64,000 nucleotides of DNA from Nocardia yamanashiensis NBRC 100130 (lineage in GTDB: Bacteria > Actinomycetota > Actinomycetes > Mycobacteriales > Mycobacteriaceae), in contig NZ_BDCD01000016.1 in the NCBI RefSeq assembly GCF_001613325.1, forward strand, positions 310,001 to 374,000, in the 5' to 3' direction. Below, one piece after another: positions 43,327 to 51,021 of this stretch. The translations under genes and the position numbers were made by a program. A model generated the notes under the pieces. It was given only the letters and a program-made list of their open reading frames with translations. It had not been told where the DNA came from and made no database searches. Numbering within the stretch: the first letter of the stretch is position 1; each line of letters starts with the position of its first letter.

Positions 43327-45807
43327 TTGGCGGTACGGCTGGCCTGGGGTGTCGTAGCGGAGCGGGATCGGAAGGCCTGGGTGGCCGAAACCGGGGAACC
43401 GATCGATCCACGCGCACAGGATCTTTCCGAAGGCGCGGCGGTGGTGCTGGGGCCGCGGGACAGTGAATTCCCGCATATCGATGCCGCGTGCGCGGAACTG
43501 AATCGGCTCGTGGCCGCGGGCGGGGTGGTGATCGCCGGAGCCGGAATTGATTTGGGCAATGGGTTTATCTCCGCGCGACTGGCCGGTGCGGGCGGTGATC
43601 GGCGCGATGCGGTATTGGCGGCATTGCGGGTACTGGGTATGGCCGGGGCGCCACGATTGGGTGAACGCGCGGCCACCCTCGTCGCATTGTTCGGCGTGAC
43701 CGCCACCAAACCCGTCGGGGCCGCGGCCGAACGCGCCATTGCCGAAGAACGCTGGGCCGCGCTGGCTTTGGCTTCCGCGGCGGCGGATGTGCTCGGGCCC
43801 GAACAACTCGAACAGGTGCTGGGGTTCGAGGTGCCGGCGGGAATCGATCCGATTCCCGGTGCGGCGGTCTCGGCGCTGGCGGTGAATCTGCGGACCGTGC
43901 TCGGGCAGTACTCCCGCACCCGGCGCTCGGCGCTGCTGGCGGATCTGTGGCAGCGGGTGTGCGATCGGCAGTCCGAGGCGCGCTGGCGGCGGGAACTGCT
44001 GGCGGGGCAGGACTTCGAGGTGCAGGCGCGGCTGTCCGCGCGCTACCGCAAGCACGCCGAGGAACGCCTGGTGCGGCTGGCGCAGCACAACGATCATCAG
44101 CCGCTGTCGGTGTTCGACGCGCTCTGCTTCGTGCCCACCTGGCAGAACCTGTGGAAGCACCGGGCGGAATGGCTCATCGAGGACGCCATCGCCGTCACGG
44201 TGCTGTTGCGGACCGCGCTCGCCGTGCACGAACACGGTGTGGCCGAGGGGGTTTCCCGCATGCGCGAGCAGTTCGCGGCGGCCTCGGCGTTGATGAGCAA
44301 CTCCGATCTGAAGCGGGCGCGCCGCCAGGAGCCGGGCGATATCGAATTGCCCGCGCGGCCCGGCTGTTACGTGCGGGAGATCGAATCCTGGCTGCTGCGG
44401 CAGCCGATGAACGCGGCGTTCGAACCGTTCCTGCGCGCCCGGCTGCATTACGCGTCCGCCTATGCCGCCGTCATCGACACGGCCTGTCATGACGCGCTGT
44501 GCAATCAGATGCCGCGCGACGAACTGCCCGAGCGCTGGACCTCCGCGGCCCTGACCGCCTGGCGGGACAAGGTGGGCTACACCGAGATTCGTCCGCCGGA
44601 ACAGTGGCGGCAAGTGCCCGTACTGCGTGGCGCCACCGACGACGACTGCCTGGCCCGGCGGCGAGCGGCCGATCCCGCCGCCGTGGACCAGCCGAGCGAT
44701 ATGTTGTGGTATGCCGAGCTCGCCGATGCCATGCTGCGGATGCGCGGATTCGAGCGCGCCGAGATCCGGTTCGAGTACGGGTTCCCGCATTTCGAACCGA
44801 ATCCGGAACCGCCGCAGCCCGATCCGCTTGCCCCGCGACTCGATTCGGTGCCGCTGGCGGTGGCCGGAGCCGCGCAGCTGCTGTCGCTGGGCGCGAGCGC
44901 CCCGCCGCGCTGCCGGGACTGGGCGAGCCTGTGCGCGGGGCTGATGACGAGCGGGACCATCGCGGCGGCGCTGACCAGCGAATTTCAGGTGCCCGAAGCG
45001 GTGATCGCCTGGGACGGGGCCGGACTGCCGGACAGCGGTGTTCGCATCGAGCTCGCGCGCAATGGCGGTCACCTGGCGGAATGGTCGGCGTACATGGGCA
45101 ATTGCATTGCGGGCCAGTGGTATCAGGACGAAGCGGTGCGGGGGCGCAGTGTGCTGGTCGCCCTGCGCGACGCCGAGAACGTGATCGTGGTCAATGCCGA
45201 ACTGCGCCGCACCGGTCACGGCTGGTTCGTGGACGAGATCAAAGGCCGGTTCAACGCCGAACCCGATCCGGAACTGAAGAAGGCCGTCCAGTGCTGGGCG
45301 CTGACGCTGCGTGCCGCCGACCCGGAATCGGAGCCGGAACCGGTGGTTTCGGAGGAGTCCGGCCGGGTGCGCCGGTCCCGTCCGAACCCCGTGCGCGAGA
45401 TCGCCCCCGACCTGTACGCGGCCACCCGGATCGCCCTCGCCGCCGCGCAACCGGCGCTGCGCGTGCTCGCCGCCGTGGCCGGCGATTCCGGCGGGGATCC
45501 GAAAACCCTGACCGGCCTGCGCCGTTCGAGCATCGATCGGCTCACCCGCCACACCGTCGACGCCCTGGACACCGGCCGCGTCACCCTCCCGCAGCTGTTC
45601 GCGGCGACCGGAACCCACCCCCTCACCGCGGCGGTGGCGAGCCTCGACCCGGCGGTACAGGCCCGCTACCCCGGCTGCGGAGCCTGTCCGAAGACGCACC
45701 GCTGCCGTCGAAGACGCTGCGCGCCTTCGTCAAAGAACCCGAGATGGCGACCGCCCGCTCCCAGGAAATCCTCGCCCACCGCCTGCGCGCCGTACTCGCC
45801 CGGTTGA
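43327..45807 (+). CDS. PcfJ-like protein (probably frameshifted near its 3' end)
   Basis: As read, the frame gives 826 residues from TTG 43327 (GGAG upstream, and a stop at 43309 excludes earlier starts). Residues of about 585-660 (YMGNCIAGQWYQDEAV, LVALRDAENVIVVNAELRR, EIKGRFNAEPDPEL) resemble the conserved region of PcfJ-like proteins of plasmids and phages, whose function is poorly known. The last 50 residues are Arg/Pro/Cys-rich and unlike the rest, while another frame continues sensibly. A single indel near 45660-45700 would join it to the next entry, giving about 943 residues. Confidence 0.7.
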   Translation: MAVRLAWGVVAERDRKAWVAETGEPIDPRAQDLSEGAAVVLGPRDSEFPHIDAACAELNRLVAAGGVVIAGAGIDLGNGFISARLAGAGGDRRDAVLAALRVLGMAGAPRLGERAATLVALFGVTATKPVGAAAERAIAEERWAALALASAAADVLGPEQLEQVLGFEVPAGIDPIPGAAVSALAVNLRTVLGQYSRTRRSALLADLWQRVCDRQSEARWRRELLAGQDFEVQARLSARYRKHAEERLVRLAQHNDHQPLSVFDALCFVPTWQNLWKHRAEWLIEDAIAVTVLLRTALAVHEHGVAEGVSRMREQFAAASALMSNSDLKRARRQEPGDIELPARPGCYVREIESWLLRQPMNAAFEPFLRARLHYASAYAAVIDTACHDALCNQMPRDELPERWTSAALTAWRDKVGYTEIRPPEQWRQVPVLRGATDDDCLARRRAADPAAVDQPSDMLWYAELADAMLRMRGFERAEIRFEYGFPHFEPNPEPPQPDPLAPRLDSVPLAVAGAAQLLSLGASAPPRCRDWASLCAGLMTSGTIAAALTSEFQVPEAVIAWDGAGLPDSGVRIELARNGGHLAEWSAYMGNCIAGQWYQDEAVRGRSVLVALRDAENVIVVNAELRRTGHGWFVDEIKGRFNAEPDPELKKAVQCWALTLRAADPESEPEPVVSEESGRVRRSRPNPVREIAPDLYAATRIALAAAQPALRVLAAVAGDSGGDPKTLTGLRRSSIDRLTRHTVDALDTGRVTLPQLFAATGTHPLTAAVASLDPAVQARYPGCGACPKTHRCRRRRCAPSSKNPRWRPPAPRKSSPTACAPYSPG

Positions 45808-46157
45808 GCGGCGACGCCCATCCCGCCCTCACCCGTGCGCTGGTCGCCCACCCGGACACCGCCACCGTGTGCGCACTGGCACAGGCGATCACCTGCGCAT
45901 ACGACTACCCGGAGCGCACCGTCGCGGTGTCCGAACCGCGCGCGGCGACCGTCCCGGGCTTCCCCGCATCCTCGCTCTCCGACCCCGCCGGGCCATGGCA
46001 ACTCGCGTGGCCGGAGGCCGTCACCCTCGGCGCGGAGAAGGAACGCTTCTGGGACCGGATCGCCGACACCGGCCTGCTGGTTCCGGCAGCATGGCTGAAT
46101 ACCGGCGGCTGGCAAGGACTTTGGTCGCGCGCCGCGGCGGGCGCACGCAGCCGCTGA
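45744..46157 (+). CDS. Displaced C-terminal part of the PcfJ-like gene
   Basis: This frame reads a natural protein (LRSLSEDAPLPSKTLRAFVK from about 45675, then MATARSQEILAHRLRAVLAR) that continues the PcfJ-like protein after a frame change. The first in-frame start is ATG 45744 with no good ribosome binding site, so independent expression is doubtful. Either the gene is disrupted or the assembly has an indel. The 137 visible residues are helical, with no known motif. Confidence 0.6.
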   Translation: MATARSQEILAHRLRAVLARLSGDAHPALTRALVAHPDTATVCALAQAITCAYDYPERTVAVSEPRAATVPGFPASSLSDPAGPWQLAWPEAVTLGAEKERFWDRIADTGLLVPAAWLNTGGWQGLWSRAAAGARSR

Positions 46158-46215
46158 GCGGAGCGCGGCTGCGCCCGGCGGCCCCGGCGGGGAATCCTGA
46201 GGTCCGCGGGAAGAC

Positions 46216-46797
46216 TCAGGCCGGTGGTGCGGCGAGTTCGTCCAGGAGTTGCTTGGTGGTGGCGGTGAGACCGAGGCGAGGGAAGATCTTGGTGATCGAG
46301 TGGTCGTGGGAGGCGGTGTCGCGGTCGGCGATGGCGTCGGTGGCGACGATGACGGTGTAGCCGTGTTCGTGGGCCGCGCGAGCGGTGGATTCCACGCCGA
46401 TGCTGGTGGCGATGCCGGTGAGGACGATCGCGGTGATACCCCGGCGGCGGAGTTGCAGGTCCAGGTCGGTGCCGTGGAACGCGCCCCAATGGTGTTTCGT
46501 GATGCGGATATCGGTGGGCTGCACGTCCAGTTCGGCCACGAGTTCGTCCCAGCCCTGCGGGGGAGTGCCGGTGAGCGGGCGTTCGGTGCGGCCGGGCGCG
46601 GCATCGGCGTGATCGGGTGCGAAGGAGACGCGTACCGGGAAGACCGGGAGGTCGCGGGCGCGGAAGGCGCGGGCGAGTTCGGCCGACCGGCTGATCACGT
46701 CGTCGGTGCTGTGCGGGACGGTCGGCGCGGCGACGATGCCGCGTTGCAGGTCGATGATCACCAGGGCGGTGCGCGGGTCGAGTAGGTCGGTTGTCAA
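46216..46797 (-). CDS. Isochorismatase-like hydrolase lacking the usual Cys
   Basis: This 193-residue protein has the isochorismatase fold: ALVIIDLQRGI with catalytic Asp, Lys in ITKHHWGAFHGT near residue 105, and VLTGIATSIGVESTARAA, where the cis-peptide block is present but the nucleophilic Cys of nicotinamidase-type enzymes is Gly. Isochorismatases such as EntB also lack that Cys. The start is TTG 46797, chosen because AAGGAG lies 6 nt upstream and no better start is in frame. It follows the marR gene on the same strand by 50 bp, as in many regulated detoxification pairs. Confidence 0.82.
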   Translation of the reverse strand: MTTDLLDPRTALVIIDLQRGIVAAPTVPHSTDDVISRSAELARAFRARDLPVFPVRVSFAPDHADAAPGRTERPLTGTPPQGWDELVAELDVQPTDIRITKHHWGAFHGTDLDLQLRRRGITAIVLTGIATSIGVESTARAAHEHGYTVIVATDAIADRDTASHDHSITKIFPRLGLTATTKQLLDELAAPPA

Positions 46798-46847
46798 CGG
46801 GACTCCTTGCGGTGGCGGGGGATTCGGGTCCGGGCCGGGGCGCCGGT

Positions 46848-47315
46848 TCAGGATTCGACCAGGCGGGCCAGCAGCGGGATCGCTGCCAGCAGCGAATCCT
46901 GTTCGGCGGGTGCGAGTTTGGTGGCGATGGCCGTGGCCAGCCAATCCTCCTTGGCGGCGTGCGCCGATTCCAGCAGCCGCGCGCCCGCCGGGGTCAGCGA
47001 CAGCAGGTTCTGGCGTTGATCGGTCGGGTGCGGTGCACGGGTGATCAAGCCGCGCTCCTCGAGGACGCCGAGGGTGAGGCGCATGGATTGCGGGCGCACC
47101 TGCTCGGCACGCGCGAGTTCGGCCACGGTGCTCGGCCCGTCCGTGCCGAGCCGGCTCATGGCCACCGCCTGGGACGGCGTGATCTCCAGGCCGGCGCGGG
47201 CGGTGCGTAGCTGCCGCAGCAATCGGCTGGTCAGGACCCGCAATTCGGCTGCCGCGGCCGTCAGTTCGTCCGGTGTCCGCCCGGTGCTCGCCCGGCGGCC
47301 GGCGTGTGCGCTCAT
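46848..47315 (-). CDS. MarR-family regulator
   Basis: This 155-residue winged-helix regulator has SRLGTDGPSTVAELARAEQV for the recognition region, SMRLTLGVLEERGLI and the wing APHPTDQRQNLLSLTPAG, which matches the DxR signature of MarR proteins. ATG 47315 follows GGAG; the GTG at 47324 is the alternative. A perfect palindrome lies 27 bp upstream, and the gene precedes the hydrolase, so autoregulation and control of that hydrolase are likely. The inducer is unknown. Confidence 0.88.
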   Translation of the reverse strand: MSAHAGRRASTGRTPDELTAAAAELRVLTSRLLRQLRTARAGLEITPSQAVAMSRLGTDGPSTVAELARAEQVRPQSMRLTLGVLEERGLITRAPHPTDQRQNLLSLTPAGARLLESAHAAKEDWLATAIATKLAPAEQDSLLAAIPLLARLVES

Positions 47316-47341
47316 GATCTCCACCCTGCATCACGGCAGTA

Positions 47342-47355
47342 AAACTTGCAAGTTT
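47342..47355. promoter_or_regulatory. Candidate MarR operator
   Basis: AAACTTGCAAGTTT is a perfect 14-bp palindrome in an AT-rich stretch between marR and the alkylation-repair genes. The sequence and position fit a MarR-type dimer site; it may influence both directions. Confidence 0.65.
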
Positions 47356-47488
47356 GCCTGTCTTAATTCGGGGGGGGCGGGTCACGTCACGGGCAGCCGG
47401 ATGCCGTGTCTGATTCCCGCCGGTACTCACCTCCGGGATTCGGCAGATTGGTCAGTGGAAGACGACGACCGCGACGGAAGGACCTGTA

Positions 47489-47983
47489 ATGACCGTGTAC
47501 ACGACCATCGACAGCCCACTCGGCGAACTGCTGCTGGCGGGTACGCCGTCGGGCGGCGGCGTGGTGCTCACCACGGTGTCGATGAGCGGCGCCAAAGCCG
47601 CGGTGATCCGGCCGGACTGGATCGCGGACCGGGCCGCGTTCACCACCGTGATCGAGCAGCTGGAGGCCTACTTCGCCGGTGAGCGCACCGGCTTCGACCT
47701 CGAAATGTCGAGCAGCGGCAGCGAATTCCAGGATCAGGTGTGGCGGGCGCTGGACGAGATCCCCTACGGCACCACCGTCACCTACGGTGAGATCGCGGCC
47801 CGGATCGGCGCCCCGCGCGCGGCGATTCGCGCGGTCGGCGCGGCCATCGGCGCGAACCCGCTGCTCATCGTGCGCCCCTGCCATCGGGTGATCGGCGCGA
47901 ACGGATCGCTGACCGGGTACGCCGGCGGGCTGCCGCGCAAGCAGCAGCTGCTGACCCTCGAACACGTACTGCTCGCGGCATGA
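47489..47983 (+). CDS. ogt: Methylated-DNA-[protein]-cysteine S-methyltransferase
   Basis: This 164-residue suicide repair protein removes alkyl groups from O6 of guanine onto its own Cys. The active site PCHRVIGANG places the acceptor at Cys131, and the DNA-binding helix-turn-helix lies just before it (YGTTVTYGEIAARIG, with the Arg finger region in PRAAIRAVGAAIGANP). It lacks the Ada N-terminal zinc domain; a separate gene two places downstream encodes one. It overlaps the oxygenase gene by four bases. Confidence 0.94.
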   Translation: MTVYTTIDSPLGELLLAGTPSGGGVVLTTVSMSGAKAAVIRPDWIADRAAFTTVIEQLEAYFAGERTGFDLEMSSSGSEFQDQVWRALDEIPYGTTVTYGEIAARIGAPRAAIRAVGAAIGANPLLIVRPCHRVIGANGSLTGYAGGLPRKQQLLTLEHVLLAA

Positions 47984-48708
47984 GCGCGCCCGCCCGGACC
48001 CTCGCCGATCCGGCGGCGCGGGTGCGGGAGCAGGACTGGGCGGCGCTGGCCGATGCTCTCGACGAGCACGGCCACGCGCTGACCGGCCCGCTGCTCACCG
48101 CCGCCGAATGCCACTCGCTCGCAGCGCTTTACGAGAAGAAGGAGCATTTCCGGTCCACCATCGACATGGCGCGGCACCGGTTCGGCTCCGGCGAATACCG
48201 GTACTTCACCCACGACCTGCCCGACCCGGTGCGGGAGTTGCGGGCGGCGTTCTATCCGCGCCTGCTGCCCATCGCACGCGACTGGGCTGCCCGACTGTCC
48301 CGCCCCGGCACCTGGCCGGCCGATCTGGACGAGTGGATCCGCCAGTGCCACAACGCCGGTCAGGGCAAATCGTCCCAGATCCTGCTGCGCTACGGCCCCG
48401 GCGACTGGAACGCCCTGCACCGGGACCTGTTCGGCGACCTCATCTTCCCGTTGCAGGTCGTCATCGGCCTGGATCGGCCGCAGCTGGACTACACCGGCGG
48501 CGAATTCCTCATGGTCGAACAACGAGCCCGCGCTCAATCCCGCGGCACCGCCGTCGCCCTGCCCCAAGGTCACGGCCTCATCTTCACCACCCGCGACCGC
48601 CCGGTCCGCTCCGCCCGGGGCTGGTCGGCGGCCCCGCTCCGGCACGGCGTCAGCCTGGTTCGCTCCGGCCGCCGCCATACCCTGGGCCTGGTATTCCACG
48701 AGGCCTGA
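47980..48708 (+). CDS. 2-oxoglutarate/Fe(II) oxygenase of the alkylation-repair operon
   Basis: This 242-residue protein has an HxD iron motif (ALHRDLFGDLIFPLQ near 146), a later His in PLRHGVSLVRSG and Arg in RRHTLGLVFHEA, consistent with a prolyl-hydroxylase/AlkB-like fold. YEKKEHFRSTIDMARHRFGS at the start resembles a known bacterial group often found with alkylation-repair genes. Its place directly between ogt and an Ada zinc domain suggests oxidative removal of alkyl lesions; a nucleic-acid substrate is inferred. Confidence 0.82.
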   Translation: MSAPARTLADPAARVREQDWAALADALDEHGHALTGPLLTAAECHSLAALYEKKEHFRSTIDMARHRFGSGEYRYFTHDLPDPVRELRAAFYPRLLPIARDWAARLSRPGTWPADLDEWIRQCHNAGQGKSSQILLRYGPGDWNALHRDLFGDLIFPLQVVIGLDRPQLDYTGGEFLMVEQRARAQSRGTAVALPQGHGLIFTTRDRPVRSARGWSAAPLRHGVSLVRSGRRHTLGLVFHEA

Positions 48709-48711
48709 CCG

Positions 48712-48984
48712 ATGCCGTACACCTTGCTCGACAGCACCCGGACGCCGTACCCGAGCCCGGCCCCGGGTGCGCTGGGCGGACATCGCCGCCTGCGCATCTA
48801 CGGACGCCTGGACTGTCCCGCCGCCCTGCGCGCCCTCGCCCGCGGCCACACCTACGCCGCCCAGCGCGTGTTCTTCGCCGATGAACAGACCGCCATCGCC
48901 GCCGGATACCGGCCCTGCGCGGTCTGCCTGCGCGAACGATATCTCGAATGGAAGCGGGCGCGGCCGCAGGCCCCGCCGGCCTGA
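48712..48984 (+). CDS. Stand-alone Ada metal-binding domain protein
   Basis: This 90-residue protein is essentially a single Ada N-terminal domain: RRLRIYGRLDCPAALR supplies the first Cys and AAGYRPCAVCLRERYLEWK supplies the CxxC, with YAAQRVFFADEQTAI between. In Ada such a zinc site repairs methylphosphotriesters by transferring the methyl group to Cys. Here only three Cys residues of the four-ligand site are evident, so the fourth ligand may be a His or be absent. It ends the ogt operon. Confidence 0.82.
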   Translation: MPYTLLDSTRTPYPSPAPGALGGHRRLRIYGRLDCPAALRALARGHTYAAQRVFFADEQTAIAAGYRPCAVCLRERYLEWKRARPQAPPA

Positions 48985-49047
48985 GCTATCGGCGCGCAAC
49001 GCCCGGACGCCGGCCGGGCATCGCGAAATCGCCGGGCGCAATAAGCT

Positions 49048-49710
49048 GTGAGGGTGAGTGTGGAAGCTGTGGGGTCGCAGGGACCGTTGCCGAAGGGACG
49101 GCACGGGCTGAGCCGCGAGGAAGTGGTGGACTCGCAATATCGCCGGCTGTGCACCGCGGTACTGGAAGCGGTCGGGGAGTTGGGGTACGCGGCCACCACG
49201 GTCGCCGATATCGTGAGCCGCGCGCAGGTGGCGCGCCGCACCTTCTATTCGGTATTCGGCGGCAAGGACGAATGCTTCGCCGCCGCCTACGATCTCGCGG
49301 TATTCGCGGCCCTGGATCAATTGCAGGAAACCGTCACAGGAATGCAGGGCGTGAATTTCGCCGACCGCGCCCGGATCTCGTTCGAGATCTTCTTGAATGT
49401 ACTGGCCGCGCAACCCGGGGCGGCGCGGGCGCTGTATGTGGAAACCCTCGCCGCCGGGCCCGCGCTGGTGACGCATCGGCTGCGCGTGCACGAGCGCTTC
49501 GCGGAATACATTCTGGCGGTGGCGCGGATCGGGGTGCGCGAAGGCGATCTGCCCGCCGACCCGGACCCGCGCATGATCGACATGCTGCTCGGCGGCATCG
49601 ACGACCGGGTGCGCGCCTGTCTGCACGAACGCGGCGCCGCGGCCCTGCCGGAACTCGCGCCGCTGTTCACCCACACCGCCATCGCACTGGCCAGCGCGCC
49701 GCACTTCTGA
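49048..49710 (+). CDS. TetR-family regulator
   Basis: This 220-residue repressor has an N-terminal HTH: RRLCTAVLEAVGELGYAATT, then VADIVSRAQVARRTFYSVFG. The C-terminal domain has the usual helical layout with an EIFLNVLAAQPGAAR dimerisation-like segment. Three possible GTG starts (49048, 49054, 49060) lie close together and the sequence does not decide between them. It precedes two lipase genes on the same strand by 147 bp and may control them, although no clear palindrome is seen in that gap. Confidence 0.82.
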   Translation: MRVSVEAVGSQGPLPKGRHGLSREEVVDSQYRRLCTAVLEAVGELGYAATTVADIVSRAQVARRTFYSVFGGKDECFAAAYDLAVFAALDQLQETVTGMQGVNFADRARISFEIFLNVLAAQPGAARALYVETLAAGPALVTHRLRVHERFAEYILAVARIGVREGDLPADPDPRMIDMLLGGIDDRVRACLHERGAAALPELAPLFTHTAIALASAPHF

Positions 49711-49857
49711 ATCGGCACGCTGTCGCGCACCACAAGCGCGCTCCGGCCGGGGTTTGTCACTCGGCACAGCGATCGTGACACGGGCCACAGCCGAGCCCTA
49801 CCGTCGCAATCGAATTCGAATCACATCGAGTTCGGTTCCATGCGGTAGGAGATTTTC

Positions 49858-50997
49858 ATGAGACCAGGATTCCGGGTGCTGGGCAGCGCCGTATTCGCGA
49901 GCGCCACCGCCATGGCGGTGGCATTGTCGAGCGGTGCATCGCAGGCCCAACCGGAAATCCCCGCCACCACGCAGGGATTGGCGGATTACATCAGTCAGGG
50001 ATTGAATCGCGCCGCCGACGGACGACAGCCGAAAGCCATTGCGGGAACGGGCAGCAGTTCCGGATCGGCCGCCGCCAGCACCGCCTCCGACGCGATCGGT
50101 GAAGGGCCGGAGACGACGGCATTCCTGGCCGCCTTCGGATACGGGCTCACCCATCCCGATGCCGCGCCGCCGGGATCCAATAACTGGAATTGCACGCCGA
50201 GCGCCGAACATCCGCGGCCGGTCGTGCTGGTGCACGGGACCTGGCTCAATACTTACGACAGTTTCGCCTACCTGTCACCGCGCATCGCACGCGCCGGATT
50301 CTGTGTGTTCGCCTTCAATTTCGGGCGCGAAGGCGTGCTGGAAGGCGGCGGGCTCGGACCGATCCTGCCCGGGCGCTACGGGGTCGGGCCGATGGAGGAT
50401 TCCGCGCGCCAGCTCGCCGCCTTCGTGGAGCGGGTGCGGACCGCGACCGGCGCGCCCATGGTCGACATCATCGGGCACTCCCAGGGCGGGCCGGTGGCCA
50501 GCCAGTACCTGAAGTTCGAAGGCGGGCAGGGGAAGGTCGGCAAGGTCGTCACCTTCGGGGCGACCAATCACGGCACCTCGCTGCTCGGAATGGCGACGCT
50601 CGGGCGCATCATCACCAATCTGGGCATCAATATTCTCGGGTTCTACGAACCGTTCATCGGGCAGGCCAATGTCCAGCAGGCGGTCGGATCGCAGTTCTAC
50701 GCCACCTTGAACCGGGACGGCGACACCGTGCCGGGCGTCAGCTACACCGCCATCGGCACCACGCACGACGAGATCTCCAACCCGTACGAGTGGACCTTCC
50801 TGACCGCCGGGCCCGGCGCCACGGTGGACAACATCACGCTGCAACAGGGCTGTGAACAGGACCTGTCCGACCATCTCACCCTCATGTACTCCCCGCGCGC
50901 GGTGTCCATCGCGCTGCGGGCGCTCGACCCCGCGGCGCAGCCGGAGCTGGTCTGCACCTTCAACCCCTGGATGATCGGCGGCGGCGGCAAGCTGTAG
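49858..50997 (+). CDS. Secreted lipase (class 2 lipase/EstB-like)
   Basis: This 379-residue exported esterase has a signal peptide ending near ASQAQ at about 30, a Ser/Ala linker, and a lipase domain with RPVVLVHGTWLNTYDSF (oxyanion), catalytic Ser in IIGHSQGGPVAS near residue 205, and DLSDHLTLMYSP near 340 with the likely His. FGATNHGTSLLG after the Ser is typical of class 2 triacylglycerol lipases. GTAGGAG precedes the ATG. The next gene, 25 bp on, encodes another lipase, so the two are probably one lipid-degrading operon. Confidence 0.9.
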   Translation: MRPGFRVLGSAVFASATAMAVALSSGASQAQPEIPATTQGLADYISQGLNRAADGRQPKAIAGTGSSSGSAAASTASDAIGEGPETTAFLAAFGYGLTHPDAAPPGSNNWNCTPSAEHPRPVVLVHGTWLNTYDSFAYLSPRIARAGFCVFAFNFGREGVLEGGGLGPILPGRYGVGPMEDSARQLAAFVERVRTATGAPMVDIIGHSQGGPVASQYLKFEGGQGKVGKVVTFGATNHGTSLLGMATLGRIITNLGINILGFYEPFIGQANVQQAVGSQFYATLNRDGDTVPGVSYTAIGTTHDEISNPYEWTFLTAGPGATVDNITLQQGCEQDLSDHLTLMYSPRAVSIALRALDPAAQPELVCTFNPWMIGGGGKL

Positions 50998-51021
50998 CCG
51001 CCGGCCCCGGAAAGGACCACC

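Noticed and set aside
42178..45699. 1173-residue open frame on the minus strand
   Set aside because: It crosses the glnX gene and the PcfJ-like gene in an antisense frame, is rich in Arg, Gly, His and Pro and has no recognisable domain. It is a by-product of high GC and low stop frequency.
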